From assembly GCA_012521035.1 (NCBI GenBank), contig JAAYND010000215.1:1-15379 (forward strand): a stretch of 15,379 nt of DNA. Direction: 5' to 3'. This DNA is from Methanomicrobiales archaeon (GTDB taxonomy: Archaea > Halobacteriota > Methanomicrobia > Methanomicrobiales > Methanoculleaceae). Position 1 is the stretch's first letter. Each line of letters starts with the position of its first letter. Position numbers and translations under genes: made by a program. Under the pieces are notes generated by a model. The model was not told the origin of the DNA and did not search any database. It was given only the letters and a program-made list of their open reading frames with translations. Shown in pieces: positions 7,875 through 15,119 of this stretch.

Positions 7875-9310
7875 AGAGTATCAATCCTTTCTTGAACTGT
7901 CAATCTGAGTCTGGTGCGATCCTCGATGCCCTGGATATCCTTTGCAAGTTTTGCATCGCCGATGACCTCGCTGATCCACCGGTAGAAGTCACCCCGCTCT
8001 ACATGGTAACAGACGATATCATCCGGGGCAAACTCGAGCATATCCGCGAGCTCCTGGAGGCTGTGGGCAGCGTATCCTGCCGGCCGATCGCATGATGAGA
8101 AAGAGAACGCATAACCGGGGGGGACGCAACGTAGCGAGAGGGTGGACCTCTGTGACCGCGCGCTGGATGCAGAGCGCTCCTCGAGGTGCGAGAGGATCCG
8201 CATGAACGATGTGAAGTAATCATAGGTCTCCTGGTGGATGGCGATATGGAGCGGTCTACCGCACGCGGCCGGGCGCATGGCCATCCGCCGGATGTGTTCG
8301 GTATCGAGGAGGCGGCGCCAGATATCTCGATCTCTAACCAGGTCCCCGGCCGCTTCGAGCGCCTCGATCGCGGTGTTTTGCAATATGGTTCTCTGCGAGC
8401 TCTGCGGGCTATCAGGGCTGACCTGCTCGGCAGTCTCTCCTATATCGTCATGCGGGGGGATCCGGGCGGCGTCTGAGGGATGCACAACCTCGACCCCTGC
8501 ATCGGCGAGGGCAGATGGGAGTGCGCGCAGGAACTCAAGGATACCCGTCTCCTGCCCGAAGATATCCCCGAAGATCCGGTAGTCGAGGAAGAGCGTGACG
8601 CATTCACCGGGAGATGCCGAGATCCACTCAGCGTAGCGGTCAGCCATGAGCGGCCACCTGTCCCACTCCCGCTGTGGAAACCGCACCGCTATATCATCGG
8701 CAAGGTCACAATGGGTGACGAGGACCGGGAGACCATGGCAGGTATAGGTATGATTCGGATCCCGCTCCGTAGCAGCCCCCTCGATTATGGCAGCCTGGAT
8801 CCCGGACTCGATGAGGGCCTCGGCTGTGGCCGGGGTGATAGGGTAGTCTGTGTGCACAAACGTCGTCGGTGCGGCTGCAAACTGCTCATTCATGAGATCG
8901 CGGTGCATGAGGAGCTCGTCCACAAACTCCTGCGTATCGGTGAACATACCGGCGACGCTGTGGTAGTAGGTCTGCGCGAGGACTTCAGCATTCTCGTGAG
9001 TCGCCGCACGGGATAAGAGTTCAAGCATATCTGGATACCACTCCTCCAGGTGCTCCAGCACCACACCGGAGATGCAGAAAGCACACTTAAATCCCTCATC
9101 CAGGAGATCGAGGAGGATCTCTGTCGCGGGCCGGTAAGAGCGGTCGATGGCCTGTCCAAGGCCTTCCTTTATATCCGGATTGAAGTAAATATCTCTCAGG
9201 TTTCTCTTTCCCTTCGCCATCTCAGGCCGAAACCTGGAATTGAGCTGGCCGGGGTAGTGGACGTCGAACCCCAGACTGAACACCAGTGGATTTGAGTCCT
9301 TGCCTGTCAT
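7856..9310 (-). CDS. GH57 alpha-amylase-like protein with altered catalytic motifs, C-terminal DUF5752-like module
   Basis: First gene of the glycogen operon, 484 residues. The overall layout matches archaeal GH57 alpha-amylases: GFDVHYPGQLN (14-24), EVLAQTYYHSVAGMF (109-123), an HTD motif around Asp155, and LFLDYRIFGDI with Asp243, followed by ETGILEFLRALP. In the active relatives I remember, the nucleophile motif is FRNTE and the second is DYETFGEH. Here they read FVHTD and DYRIFGDI, so the nucleophile Glu is Asp and the following Glu/His pair is lost. Residues ~395-484 (PPGYAFSF to YHVERGDFYRWI) resemble a DUF5752-type module. The start at 9310 is chosen because the TATA box at 9333-9340 lies ~27 nt upstream, giving a leaderless or near-leaderless mRNA; the in-frame ATG at 9346 lies upstream of that promoter. 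It may be weakly active, or a non-catalytic glucan-binding protein. Confidence 0.85.
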   Translation of the reverse strand: MTGKDSNPLVFSLGFDVHYPGQLNSRFRPEMAKGKRNLRDIYFNPDIKEGLGQAIDRSYRPATEILLDLLDEGFKCAFCISGVVLEHLEEWYPDMLELLSRAATHENAEVLAQTYYHSVAGMFTDTQEFVDELLMHRDLMNEQFAAAPTTFVHTDYPITPATAEALIESGIQAAIIEGAATERDPNHTYTCHGLPVLVTHCDLADDIAVRFPQREWDRWPLMADRYAEWISASPGECVTLFLDYRIFGDIFGQETGILEFLRALPSALADAGVEVVHPSDAARIPPHDDIGETAEQVSPDSPQSSQRTILQNTAIEALEAAGDLVRDRDIWRRLLDTEHIRRMAMRPAACGRPLHIAIHQETYDYFTSFMRILSHLEERSASSARSQRSTLSLRCVPPGYAFSFSSCDRPAGYAAHSLQELADMLEFAPDDIVCYHVERGDFYRWISEVIGDAKLAKDIQGIEDRTRLRLTVQERIDTLWKRLR

Positions 9311-9332
9311 ACGTGGTAGGTTGCCGTTTCCG

Positions 9333-9340
9333 TATATAAA
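9333..9340 (-). promoter_or_regulatory. TATA box of the five-gene glycogen operon
   Basis: The minus strand reads TTTATATA, a near-ideal archaeal TATA box. Its centre is about 27 nt from the ATG at 9310, which predicts transcription starting at or next to the start codon. No ribosome site precedes that ATG, consistent with a leaderless transcript. It is the only good promoter seen upstream of the five tightly packed genes 7856-9310 through 906-2396. Confidence 0.72.
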
Positions 9341-9382
9341 GGTCATCGACCCGGTAGATCTCTGGATCCCGTACCTCCTGTT

Positions 9383-9494
9383 GCCGGGACTCTCTCCCGA
9401 TGAGGGCGAGGCCGGCAGCGGGTTCGAAAGTCCGGTTGAGGCTAGAGGAGGCGACGATCTCGTCCGGAGGGGACGCTGCGCCTACAGGATCGGG
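9383..9494. other. GC-rich dyads in the divergent promoter region
   Basis: The 265 nt between the divergent GH57 and decarboxylase genes hold no plausible gene. Between the two TATA boxes lies a hairpin-forming stretch. GCCGG (9383-9387) pairs with CCGGC (9412-9416), and inside it CTC/GAG and CCC/GGG pair around a GATGA loop. A second dyad, GACGA-TC-TCGTC, lies at 9453-9464, enclosed by AGGCG/CGCCT (9449-9453, 9479-9483). CCCGAT (9396-9401) could alternatively pair with ATCGGG (9489-9494). I could not fold it as a tRNA or match a known riboswitch. High GC makes some pairing expected by chance. Confidence 0.35.
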
Positions 9495-9510
9495 CTGTTC
9501 TCTTTTCCAG

Positions 9511-9518
9511 TATATATG
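9511..9518 (+). promoter_or_regulatory. TATA box of the decarboxylase gene
   Basis: TATATATG on the plus strand lies in an AT-rich patch. It predicts transcription start near 9540, about 35 nt before the ATG at 9576, which has AGGAG at 9562-9566 as its ribosome site. The purine-rich BRE expected just upstream is weak. Confidence 0.55.
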
Positions 9519-9575
9519 GGAGATCAAAACAGTTTAAACCCTCCCCCGGAGAGTATCATCCAGGAGCGTGACCGC

Positions 9576-11900
9576 ATGGACTACCTGGAAGAGTTTCCCA
9601 TTCTCATCATCGACGACGAACTACACTCGGATACAGCGGAGGGGCGGGCGTCCCGCGAGATCGTGCGAGAACTGAAATCTGAAGATTTTCCTGTCATAGA
9701 AGCCCTGACCGCCCGGGATGGGGTCCACGCCTTCCTCTCGCACCCGCATACGAGCTGTATCGTCATCGACTGGGAGCTCACCCCCGAGGCCGCGGACGGT
9801 ATGCTCACCGCCGCAGACGTCATCAACATCATCAGGGAGCGCAACCCCGGGGTTCCGATCTTCTTGAACACCGAGAAACTGGCGATCTCCGCCATACCCC
9901 TCGGCGTCATATCCCGGATCGATGGCTACATATGGAAACTTGAGGATACACCGGCATTCATCGCCGGGCACATCAAACGTGCGGCAAAGAGCTATCTTGC
10001 CGGCGTCCTCCCGCCGTTCTTCCAGGGATTGATGGACTACGTCGAGGAGTACAGGTACTCCTGGCATACGCCCGGGCACATGGGAGGCGTCGCGTTCCTC
10101 AAGAGCGCGGCAGGCCGGATCTTCTACAACTTCTTCGGCGAAAACACCCTCCGGGCCGACCTCTCGGTCTCGGTGCCAGAGCTCGGATCGCTCCTGAAAC
10201 ACTCTGGCGTCGTCGATGAAGCGGAGCGCAAGGCCGCGGAGGTCTTTGGCGCAGACCAGACTTATTTCGTCACCGGCGGCACATCAGCCGCAAACAAGAT
10301 CGTCTGGCTCGGCACCGTCACCCCCGGCGACGTCGTCCTCGTCGACCGCAACTGCCACAAATCCGTGATGCATGCGATCATCCTGACCGGCGCCATCCCG
10401 ATCTACCTCACACCGGCAAGAAACGAGTACGGGATCATCGGCCCCATCCACAGCAGCGAGTTCCGCCCCGAAGTCATCAGAGAGAAGATCCGGGCCTGCC
10501 CGCTCATAGACGACCCCTCAGGGCAGACCGTCCGCCTGGCCGTGATCACGAACTCGACGTACGACGGGATCTGCTACAGCGTTGAAGGGATCGAGGAGGG
10601 ACTGCGTGGTTTTGTCCCGTACCTCCACTTCGATGAGGCGTGGTCCGCCTACGCCAGGTTCCACCCCCTCTATGCCGGGCGGTTCGGTATGCACACGCGG
10701 GATGCGATCGGCCCGACGGTCTTTGCCACCCAGTCGACCCATAAGGTTCTCGCCGCCTTCTCGCAGGGCTCGATGCTCCACATCCGGCAGGGCCAGGGAC
10801 CGATCGATCACTCCCGATTCAACGAGGCGTTCATGATCTTCACATCCACATCCCCCCAGTATACTATAATCGCCTCCCTTGATGTCGCAGCCCGGATGAT
10901 GGCCGGACACTCGGGGAAGTTCCTCATCGAAGAGGCGATAGAGGAGGCGATAGTCTTTCGGAAGAAGATGGTGACGGTGGCAGAAGAGATCCGGGCAAGC
11001 CTCCTCCCGGAGGAGAACTACTGGTGGTTCACCGTGTGGCAGCCGGACTGTATCATGGTCCAGGGGACAGAGACGCCGCTCGGGGAGACGGACGACCTCT
11101 TCCTCCGGAACCACGCTGGCTGCTGGCTCCTCGGTCCGGGCGATCCCTGGCACGGGTTTAATGGCATCGAGGAGGGCTACGCCATGCTCGATCCCATCAA
11201 GGTGACCATCCTCACACCCGGGATACGGTCGGGCGGGGGGATGGAGGATCGGGGGATACCGGCGGGCATCGTCACGAAGTACCTCCGGAAGAGCGGGATC
11301 GTCGTTGAGAAGACCGGGTACTACTCGTTCCTGGTCCTCTTCACGCTCGGGATCACCAAGGGAAAATCCGGGACGCTCCTTGCGGAACTCTTCCGGTTCA
11401 AAGCCCTCTACGATAAAAACAGTCCGCTCGAGGAGGTCTTCCCGGACCTTGTGCAGAGGTACCCGGCCCGATATTCCGGAAGAGGACTTTCCGACCTCTG
11501 CCAGGAGATGCACGAACACCTGAAAGGTGCCTCGATCGCCGATCTCGCGCGGGAGGTCTACGCGGCGCTGCCCGAGCCCATGATGACGCCGGCGGAGGCC
11601 TACCGCCATCTTGTGCGGGGGGATGTCGAAGCGATCCCGGTGAGCATGATCGAGGGGAGGACCGTGGCGGTGATGGTCGTGCCCTACCCGCCCGGTATCC
11701 CGGTCATAATGCCGGGAGAGCGGTGCGGCCCGGCCACGCGCGCGATCATTGACCTTCTCCTCTCCCTGCAGGAGTTTGATACCCTCTTCCCCGGGTTTGA
11801 GAACGAGGTGCACGGGGTGGACGTCACCGGGGAAGATGACCGGCAGGTCTACTCCGTGTACTGTGTTAAGGAGCAGGGGTCACCCGACGTCGGGCAGTGA
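9576..11900 (+). CDS. PLP-dependent Orn/Lys/Arg decarboxylase, fold type III, AdiA-like
   Basis: Decarboxylates a basic amino acid; motif likeness to AdiA favours arginine to agmatine, with lysine or ornithine as alternatives. It has 774 residues, near the 715-755 of E. coli enzymes. Order: N-terminal wing (~1-130), linker, PLP large domain (~150-600), C-terminal domain. Visible motifs: YSWHTPGHMGGVAF (161-174), YFVTGGTSAANKIV, DRNCHKS, LHFDEAWSAYARF (Asp for the PLP ring nitrogen) and TQSTHKVLAAFSQGSM with the Schiff-base Lys390 (AdiA Lys386 by memory). The wing has Asp13, Asp14, Asp65, Thr99 and Lys121 at receiver-like positions. The start at 9576 follows AGGAG by 9 nt; the in-frame ATG at 9516 lies inside the TATA box and is rejected. 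The 3' end overlaps the convergent MFS gene by 35 bp. This decarboxylase class is best known from bacteria, so transfer is possible; base composition does not differ obviously from its neighbours. Confidence 0.93.
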   Translation: MDYLEEFPILIIDDELHSDTAEGRASREIVRELKSEDFPVIEALTARDGVHAFLSHPHTSCIVIDWELTPEAADGMLTAADVINIIRERNPGVPIFLNTEKLAISAIPLGVISRIDGYIWKLEDTPAFIAGHIKRAAKSYLAGVLPPFFQGLMDYVEEYRYSWHTPGHMGGVAFLKSAAGRIFYNFFGENTLRADLSVSVPELGSLLKHSGVVDEAERKAAEVFGADQTYFVTGGTSAANKIVWLGTVTPGDVVLVDRNCHKSVMHAIILTGAIPIYLTPARNEYGIIGPIHSSEFRPEVIREKIRACPLIDDPSGQTVRLAVITNSTYDGICYSVEGIEEGLRGFVPYLHFDEAWSAYARFHPLYAGRFGMHTRDAIGPTVFATQSTHKVLAAFSQGSMLHIRQGQGPIDHSRFNEAFMIFTSTSPQYTIIASLDVAARMMAGHSGKFLIEEAIEEAIVFRKKMVTVAEEIRASLLPEENYWWFTVWQPDCIMVQGTETPLGETDDLFLRNHAGCWLLGPGDPWHGFNGIEEGYAMLDPIKVTILTPGIRSGGGMEDRGIPAGIVTKYLRKSGIVVEKTGYYSFLVLFTLGITKGKSGTLLAELFRFKALYDKNSPLEEVFPDLVQRYPARYSGRGLSDLCQEMHEHLKGASIADLAREVYAALPEPMMTPAEAYRHLVRGDVEAIPVSMIEGRTVAVMVVPYPPGIPVIMPGERCGPATRAIIDLLLSLQEFDTLFPGFENEVHGVDVTGEDDRQVYSVYCVKEQGSPDVGQ

Positions 11901-13257
11901 GCGAGGCGAATATGCCGAGGGTGCAGAGGATGGTGAAGACCATGAACGTCGCGTGGAGACTCGCCATGAAGGATCCCTGGACCTCAGGGCAGATCTGTGT
12001 TGTGCCGATGAGGAGAGCGAATATGACGGTGACGATCGCAAGCGAGAGCATCATACCGGTCGTCCGCATGGTGGCGAGCATCCCCGACGCAACGCCGTAG
12101 AGAGACCGGTCGACCGAGGTCATAATGGCGTTCGTGTTCGGGGATGAGAAGAGGGCATACCCGAATCCGAGGAGCACGAGGCTCGCGATGATCTCCGGTA
12201 TCGGGGTTTCCGGTGTGAGGAACGTGAAGATGGCAAGCCCAAGGGTTATGAAGACCATACCCGCCGATGCGACGTACTGCGGGTCAACCCGGTCAGAGAG
12301 CCTCCCGGCCGGGGTGGCAAATATCGCCTGGACGATCGGTTGCGCTACCAGGATGAGCCCGGCGGTGCCGGGGTCAAGCCCCCTGACCACCTGGAGGTAG
12401 AGGGAGAGGAGGAACGCGACGGCGAATGTCGCGCTGAAGTTGATCAGGGCAGCGAGGTTTGAGAACGCAAACGCCCTGTTCGATGCGAGGAGCGGGATGT
12501 TGAGGACCGGGTCCGGCGTCCGGGTCTCCCAGGCGTAGAAGGCGCCGGCGAGAATCACACCGAAGACGAGCGCAACGATGCCGCCGGGGTCAGGGAGGTG
12601 TGGGAGCCCGAACATAACGGCAAGGAGCATCATGCTGTAGAAGACCGATCCCGGAAGATCGAACTTCTCCCCGCGCGCGTCGGCCCACTCCTCGTCCAGG
12701 TGGCGGCGGACCTGGTATATGATGTATATACCGAGGGGGATGTTCGTGAGGAAGATACTCCGCCAGGTGAGGAACTCGGTGAGGTATCCGCCGAGGAACG
12801 GTCCGATGGTGAGACCGATGAAGACCGCGGTGACGTTGACTCCGAGCGCCTGCCCCCGCTCTTCTGGCGGGAAGACCGAGGTTATCATGGCGACACCGGT
12901 GCCGTAGATCATGGCGCTCCCCATACCCTCGATGAACCGGATGAGTATGAGCATGGGCCCCGATGTCGCGAGCATCGCAAGCATTGCCGATACGGTGAAG
13001 ACCATCACGCCGAGAGTGAATATCCGTTTACGTCCGTAGATATCGGCATAACGACCGAACGGGACGAGGAACATCGCTGTCGCGAGGAGGTACGATGAGG
13101 CCACGAGGCTCAGCGAGACGGCGTCGAGGGCGAACTCGGCGGCTATGGACGGGAGAGCGATGTTCACCGCCGAGCTCATGAACGGTGTGAGGAACGCGGC
13201 GAGGGTGGCGATGACGAGGACGATCCGGCGCTGAACGAGATCGGGATTGGCAGGCAT
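11866..13257 (-). CDS. MFS transporter, DHA2-type (probable 14 TM drug/solute:H+ antiporter)
   Basis: Integral membrane exporter of the major facilitator superfamily; substrate unknown. It has 463 residues. Many hydrophobic segments are visible from residue ~11 to the C-terminus, consistent with about 14 helices. Motif A, GRYADIYGRKRIF (68-80), is between helices 2 and 3. The antiporter-type motif C region GLTIGPFLGGYL (148-159) is followed by LTWRSIFLTNIPLG (163-176), a hallmark of the DHA2/EmrB-QacA group. PLLASNRAFAFSN and GTAGLILVAQP further on are also typical. The start at 13257 (MPANPDLVQRR) is favoured over an ATG 84 nt upstream because the TATA-like site at 13296-13304 leaves the upstream ATG outside the transcript; a weak AGAGAGAT ribosome site precedes it. 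It faces the decarboxylase gene, and a role in amine export cannot be inferred from that alone. Confidence 0.9.
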   Translation of the reverse strand: MPANPDLVQRRIVLVIATLAAFLTPFMSSAVNIALPSIAAEFALDAVSLSLVASSYLLATAMFLVPFGRYADIYGRKRIFTLGVMVFTVSAMLAMLATSGPMLILIRFIEGMGSAMIYGTGVAMITSVFPPEERGQALGVNVTAVFIGLTIGPFLGGYLTEFLTWRSIFLTNIPLGIYIIYQVRRHLDEEWADARGEKFDLPGSVFYSMMLLAVMFGLPHLPDPGGIVALVFGVILAGAFYAWETRTPDPVLNIPLLASNRAFAFSNLAALINFSATFAVAFLLSLYLQVVRGLDPGTAGLILVAQPIVQAIFATPAGRLSDRVDPQYVASAGMVFITLGLAIFTFLTPETPIPEIIASLVLLGFGYALFSSPNTNAIMTSVDRSLYGVASGMLATMRTTGMMLSLAIVTVIFALLIGTTQICPEVQGSFMASLHATFMVFTILCTLGIFASLTARRRVTPAP

Positions 13258-13295
13258 GAAGATCTCTCTGTTACCGAAAAGCTGGGAGGTGACAG

Positions 13296-13304
13296 AAAAT
13301 AAAA
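13296..13304 (-). promoter_or_regulatory. TATA-like box of the MFS transporter
   Basis: The minus strand reads TTTTATTTT, 38-47 nt upstream of the ATG at 13257. The expected transcription start is near 13273. The same T-run could serve as a termination signal for the ACT/paaK operon that reads into it. Confidence 0.45.
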
Positions 13305-13344
13305 GGTTGTGATGAAACATCTGCAGCGGACCGCACACCATCGG

Positions 13345-13370
13345 CCTCCAGGGAGAACCCTGCCCGGAGG
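13345..13370 (-). terminator. Candidate terminator hairpin after the ACT gene
   Basis: CCTCC (13345-13349) pairs with GGAGG (13366-13370), and AGGG/CCCT pairs inside around an AGAA loop with a 4-nt bulge. It lies 16 nt beyond the ACT gene stop. The nearest T-run on the transcript is ~40 nt further (13296-13304), so efficiency is uncertain. Confidence 0.4.
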
Positions 13371-13386
13371 ATCCCCGATCGCCCGC

Positions 13387-13818
13387 TCACTGGAAGAGAG
13401 ATGCTTTGAGGAGTTCTCCGCCACAATCGAGGATCTGACGGACGGCATCCTCGACCTGATCGACGCGCACGATCAGGACCGCCCCATCCCTGCCCGAGTA
13501 GGCGTAGGCATACTCGATGTTGACCCCGGCATCCCCGAGAACCGCCGCGATCTCGGAGAGGCCCCCGGGCTCATCGCGCATCCGGACACCGATAACCTCG
13601 GTGAACGAGACGCGGAACCCGAGATCGGTCAGTGTCCGGTGGGCATCCTCCGGGCGATCCACGAGCGCCCTGACGACTCCAAACCCGTTCGCCTCGGCTA
13701 TACTGAACGCGAAGATGTTTATCTTCGCATCCCGGAGCGCGCCGGCGATAGCAGCCAGCCGTCCGGGACGGTTCTCTGAAAAGATTGAGATCTGTTTGAT
13801 GATATACGACTTCTCCAT
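13387..13818 (-). CDS. Double ACT-domain protein
   Basis: Small 143-residue protein made of two ACT domains (~5-70 and ~75-140) and nothing else. Loops typical of ACT ligand sites are visible: SENRPGRLAAIAGAL (13-27) and RDEPGGLSEIAAVL (80-93). It most likely binds an amino acid, perhaps aromatic, and regulates or senses the neighbouring arylacetyl-CoA pathway; this is inference from context. Proteins of this type sit beside phenylacetate-CoA ligase and often indolepyruvate oxidoreductase genes in methanogens, by general knowledge. Its ATG overlaps the paaK stop by one base (TAATG, 13816-13820), and a strong GGAGGTCAT ribosome site lies just upstream inside the paaK end. It is the last gene of the operon. 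Confidence 0.92.
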   Translation of the reverse strand: MEKSYIIKQISIFSENRPGRLAAIAGALRDAKINIFAFSIAEANGFGVVRALVDRPEDAHRTLTDLGFRVSFTEVIGVRMRDEPGGLSEIAAVLGDAGVNIEYAYAYSGRDGAVLIVRVDQVEDAVRQILDCGGELLKASLFQ

Positions 13819-15119
13819 TACAATGACCTCCTGTCAACGACTTTCTTTGATTTGCCTTCGAAACGCGGGAGAGAACCCGGTTCGACCAGTTCCACGGCCA
13901 CGCCCACGTTCAGGGAGCCCCGGAGGCGGTGCTCCACCATCTTCCGGATCATCATGAGATCGGTGATCTTATCGGAGAACGCCTCCTCGCTCACCTCCAC
14001 CCGCACGAGCATGGCGTCAAGCGCACCCTTCCGGTCGACGACGATCTGGAAGTGCCGGCCGACCTCAGGTATCTCGAGCAGGGCGTGCTCCACCTGCGAT
14101 GGGAAGACGTTGATCCCCCGGACGATGAGCATATCGTCCACGCGCCCCTGGATCCTCTGTATACGTGGATGGGTCCGCCCGCAGGCGCAGGGGGCGTCAT
14201 CCAGGATGGTTATATCCCCGACCCGGTACCTGATCAGGGGGAACGCCTCTTTCTGGAGGATCGTGACGACCATCTCTCCCCGCTCACCGGGCTCGAGCAC
14301 CTCGCCGGTCTCCTGGTCTATGACCTCGACGAGGGCAAGGTCGCCCCAGATATGGATACCCTTCTGCTCGGAGCACTCGGTGAACATGGGTCCGGAGAGT
14401 TCGCTCGTACCGTAGATATCGTAGGCGCGGATCCCGAGCCACTCCTCTATCCGGCTCCGCATCTGTTCAGACCAGGGCTCTGCCCCGAGAAACCCGACCC
14501 GGAGATCGGTCTCATCCTTGATGGAGACGCCCATCCTCTCGGCCACCTCTCCCATGTGGAGGAGGTAGGAGGGGGTACAGGCGATGGCGGTGGTGTGGAG
14601 ATCCTGCATCAGTTCGATCTGGCGTTCGGTGTTCCCGACGCTCGTCGGGAGGACGGTTGCGCCGACACGCTCGGCGCCGTAGTGGACCCCGAGTCCGCCG
14701 GTGAAGAGACCGTAGCCGTAGCTCACCTGGAGGACGTCCCCGCGTCCGATACCACAGGAAGAGAATGCGCGTGCGAGCGACTCACTCCAGTTCTCGATAT
14801 CGCGCCGGGTATAGCCGACGACCGTCGGTTTCCCGGTCGTGCCGGACGAGACGTGGTAGCGGACCAGTTCATCTTTTGGCGCACAGAAAAGACCGTCCGG
14901 GTAGTTGTCCCGGAGATCCTGTTTGTACATAAACGGAAGCTTTCCGAGATCTGCAAGCGACCTGATATCATCAGGCCGGACCCCCTGCTCCTTCATCCGC
15001 CGGCGGTAGAACTTGCTCGTCTCGTAGATACGCCCGATCAACGACTTTACGAGTTTGTACTGGATCTCACGGAGTTCATCGGGCGGCATCGCCTCGACGC
15101 TCCGGTTCCAGCACCCCAT
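13818..15119 (-). CDS. paaK: Phenylacetate-CoA ligase (AMP-forming)
   Basis: Activates an aryl acetate to its CoA thioester with ATP; cytoplasmic. In methanogens this is thought to feed reductive carboxylation by indolepyruvate/arylpyruvate ferredoxin oxidoreductase to make aromatic amino acids; that partner is not in this window. It has 433 residues, the usual PaaK length. Motifs: P-loop HVSSGTTGKPT (89-99), YGYGLFTGGLG (135-145), YDIYGTSELSGP (233-244), RYRVGDI (297-303), CACGRTHPRIQRIQGR (311-326), the hinge RGINVFPSQVEH (334-345), and the C-terminal catalytic lysine in RFEGKSKKVVD (419-429). The ATG at 15119 shares one base with the stop of an upstream paralogue (TGATG), with GGAGGGATC as ribosome site, so the three genes are coupled. 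Substrate (phenylacetate, indoleacetate or other) is not determined by sequence. Confidence 0.94.
   Translation of the reverse strand: MGCWNRSVEAMPPDELREIQYKLVKSLIGRIYETSKFYRRRMKEQGVRPDDIRSLADLGKLPFMYKQDLRDNYPDGLFCAPKDELVRYHVSSGTTGKPTVVGYTRRDIENWSESLARAFSSCGIGRGDVLQVSYGYGLFTGGLGVHYGAERVGATVLPTSVGNTERQIELMQDLHTTAIACTPSYLLHMGEVAERMGVSIKDETDLRVGFLGAEPWSEQMRSRIEEWLGIRAYDIYGTSELSGPMFTECSEQKGIHIWGDLALVEVIDQETGEVLEPGERGEMVVTILQKEAFPLIRYRVGDITILDDAPCACGRTHPRIQRIQGRVDDMLIVRGINVFPSQVEHALLEIPEVGRHFQIVVDRKGALDAMLVRVEVSEEAFSDKITDLMMIRKMVEHRLRGSLNVGVAVELVEPGSLPRFEGKSKKVVDRRSL

Noticed and set aside
9418..9436. GGTTCGAA sequence resembling a tRNA T-loop
   Set aside because: Flanking bases do not form a T-arm stem and no D-arm, anticodon arm or acceptor stem could be placed on either strand.
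9421..9436. GAAAGTCCGG resembling RNase P conserved region I
   Set aside because: The partner conserved segment is not found at a suitable distance and the intergenic space is too short for a full RNase P RNA with two promoters.
9300..9575. N-terminal extension of the decarboxylase frame upstream of 9576
   Set aside because: The frame is open but runs through the TATA box at 9511-9518; the extension is unlike any decarboxylase N-terminus and the 9576 start has a good ribosome site.
10518..11813. Minus-strand open frame (~430 codons) opposite the decarboxylase
   Set aside because: It is a shadow of the decarboxylase gene, low in hydrophobic core pattern, rich in Arg/Asp/Gly/Pro, and has no recognisable family.
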